Shown in pieces: positions 5,487 through 5,659 of a stretch of DNA of 5,659 bases. The stretch covers positions 1 through 5,659 of the forward strand of contig JACRIC010000043.1 of assembly GCA_016235915.1 (NCBI GenBank), written 5' to 3'. Source of the DNA: Candidatus Peregrinibacteria bacterium. GTDB taxonomy: Bacteria; Patescibacteriota; Gracilibacteria; UBA1369; JACRIC01. The translations under genes and the position numbers were made by a program. The notes beneath the pieces were generated by a model that saw only the letters and a list, made by a program, of their open reading frames with translations, did not search any database and was not told the DNA's origin. The stretch's first letter is position 1, and every line of letters starts with the position of its first letter.

Positions 5487-5659
5487 TTACAAAGCATACG
5501 AGCTCTGCATGCTCGCATCTTCTTGAAAATGAGTCCTTTCGCAATGTTCGGATTTTTTTCCTTTATTAAACTGCGAAACCGGCCGATGGTAGCCCATGAC
5601 GCGCGTCCAGACTTCACATTTGGTTCTTTTTGCGGCCAACGCTGACATTTCTGCCCCTA
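5487..5659 (-). CDS. nrdD: Anaerobic ribonucleoside-triphosphate reductase, C-terminal end (runs off the right edge)
   Basis: Only the last 56 residues are in the window, but they include the diagnostic glycyl-radical segment TRVMGYHRPVSQFNKGKK. The radical glycine is residue 22 of the visible part (5592-5594), 34 residues before the C-terminus, close to the spacing in E. coli NrdD. NrdD reduces ribonucleoside triphosphates to dNTPs without oxygen. A cysteine (TKCEVW) lies eight residues before the glycine, and another (EHCERT) downstream; the zinc-binding cysteines found further upstream in the family are mostly out of view. It is followed closely by the redoxin and nrdG. The upstream sequence would show the subtype, including whether the active site is of the formate-using or redoxin-using kind. 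Confidence 0.88.
   Translation of the reverse strand, partial: GAEMSALAAKRTKCEVWTRVMGYHRPVSQFNKGKKSEHCERTHFQEDASMQSSYAL

Overview
The window reads as chromosomal DNA of an uncultured anaerobic or fermentative bacterium, most likely from the Candidate Phyla Radiation (Patescibacteria). Reasons: compact genes, a class III (anaerobic) ribonucleotide reductase cluster with a redoxin gene in the middle, a free-standing ComEC-type metallo-beta-lactamase protein, a FN3/Big_5-type surface protein ending in a TGP-type C-terminal anchor, and no Shine-Dalgarno sequence ahead of any of the six gene starts. The lineage is an inference from style and protein resemblance. TGA is an ordinary stop here, so the TGA-as-glycine code of Gracilibacteria/Absconditabacteria does not apply.

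Layout. At the left edge, on the minus strand, lies the N-terminal third of a ComM/YifB AAA+ protein (1-439). A divergent intergenic region follows with a GC-rich hairpin repeat (509-557) and a strong sigma70-type promoter (572-600) driving a secreted, membrane-anchored FN3/Ig-like surface protein (633-2114). A second hairpin repeat with a related core sits after that gene (2141-2192). Next, on the plus strand, comes a membrane-tethered ComEC-like MBL-fold hydrolase (2255-3145). It runs tail to tail into murA (3163-4425, minus), which has its own extended -10 promoter.

The right end is an anaerobic dNTP-synthesis operon on the minus strand, in transcription order: the 3' end of nrdD with its glycyl-radical site (5487-5659), a small CxxC redoxin (5227-5478) interrupted by an in-frame TAG, and the radical-SAM activase nrdG (4512-5213). 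NrdG would install the glycyl radical on NrdD, and the redoxin would be the natural electron donor. The amber codon in the redoxin is the most surprising coding feature of the window.

Other points for a second look are the two hairpin elements flanking the surface-protein gene, with a shared 12-nt AT motif in inverted orientation outside them; the sortase-like VPVTG signal of the surface protein; and the presence of two competence-family genes close together. I see no RNA genes, CRISPR arrays, transposases or prophage genes.
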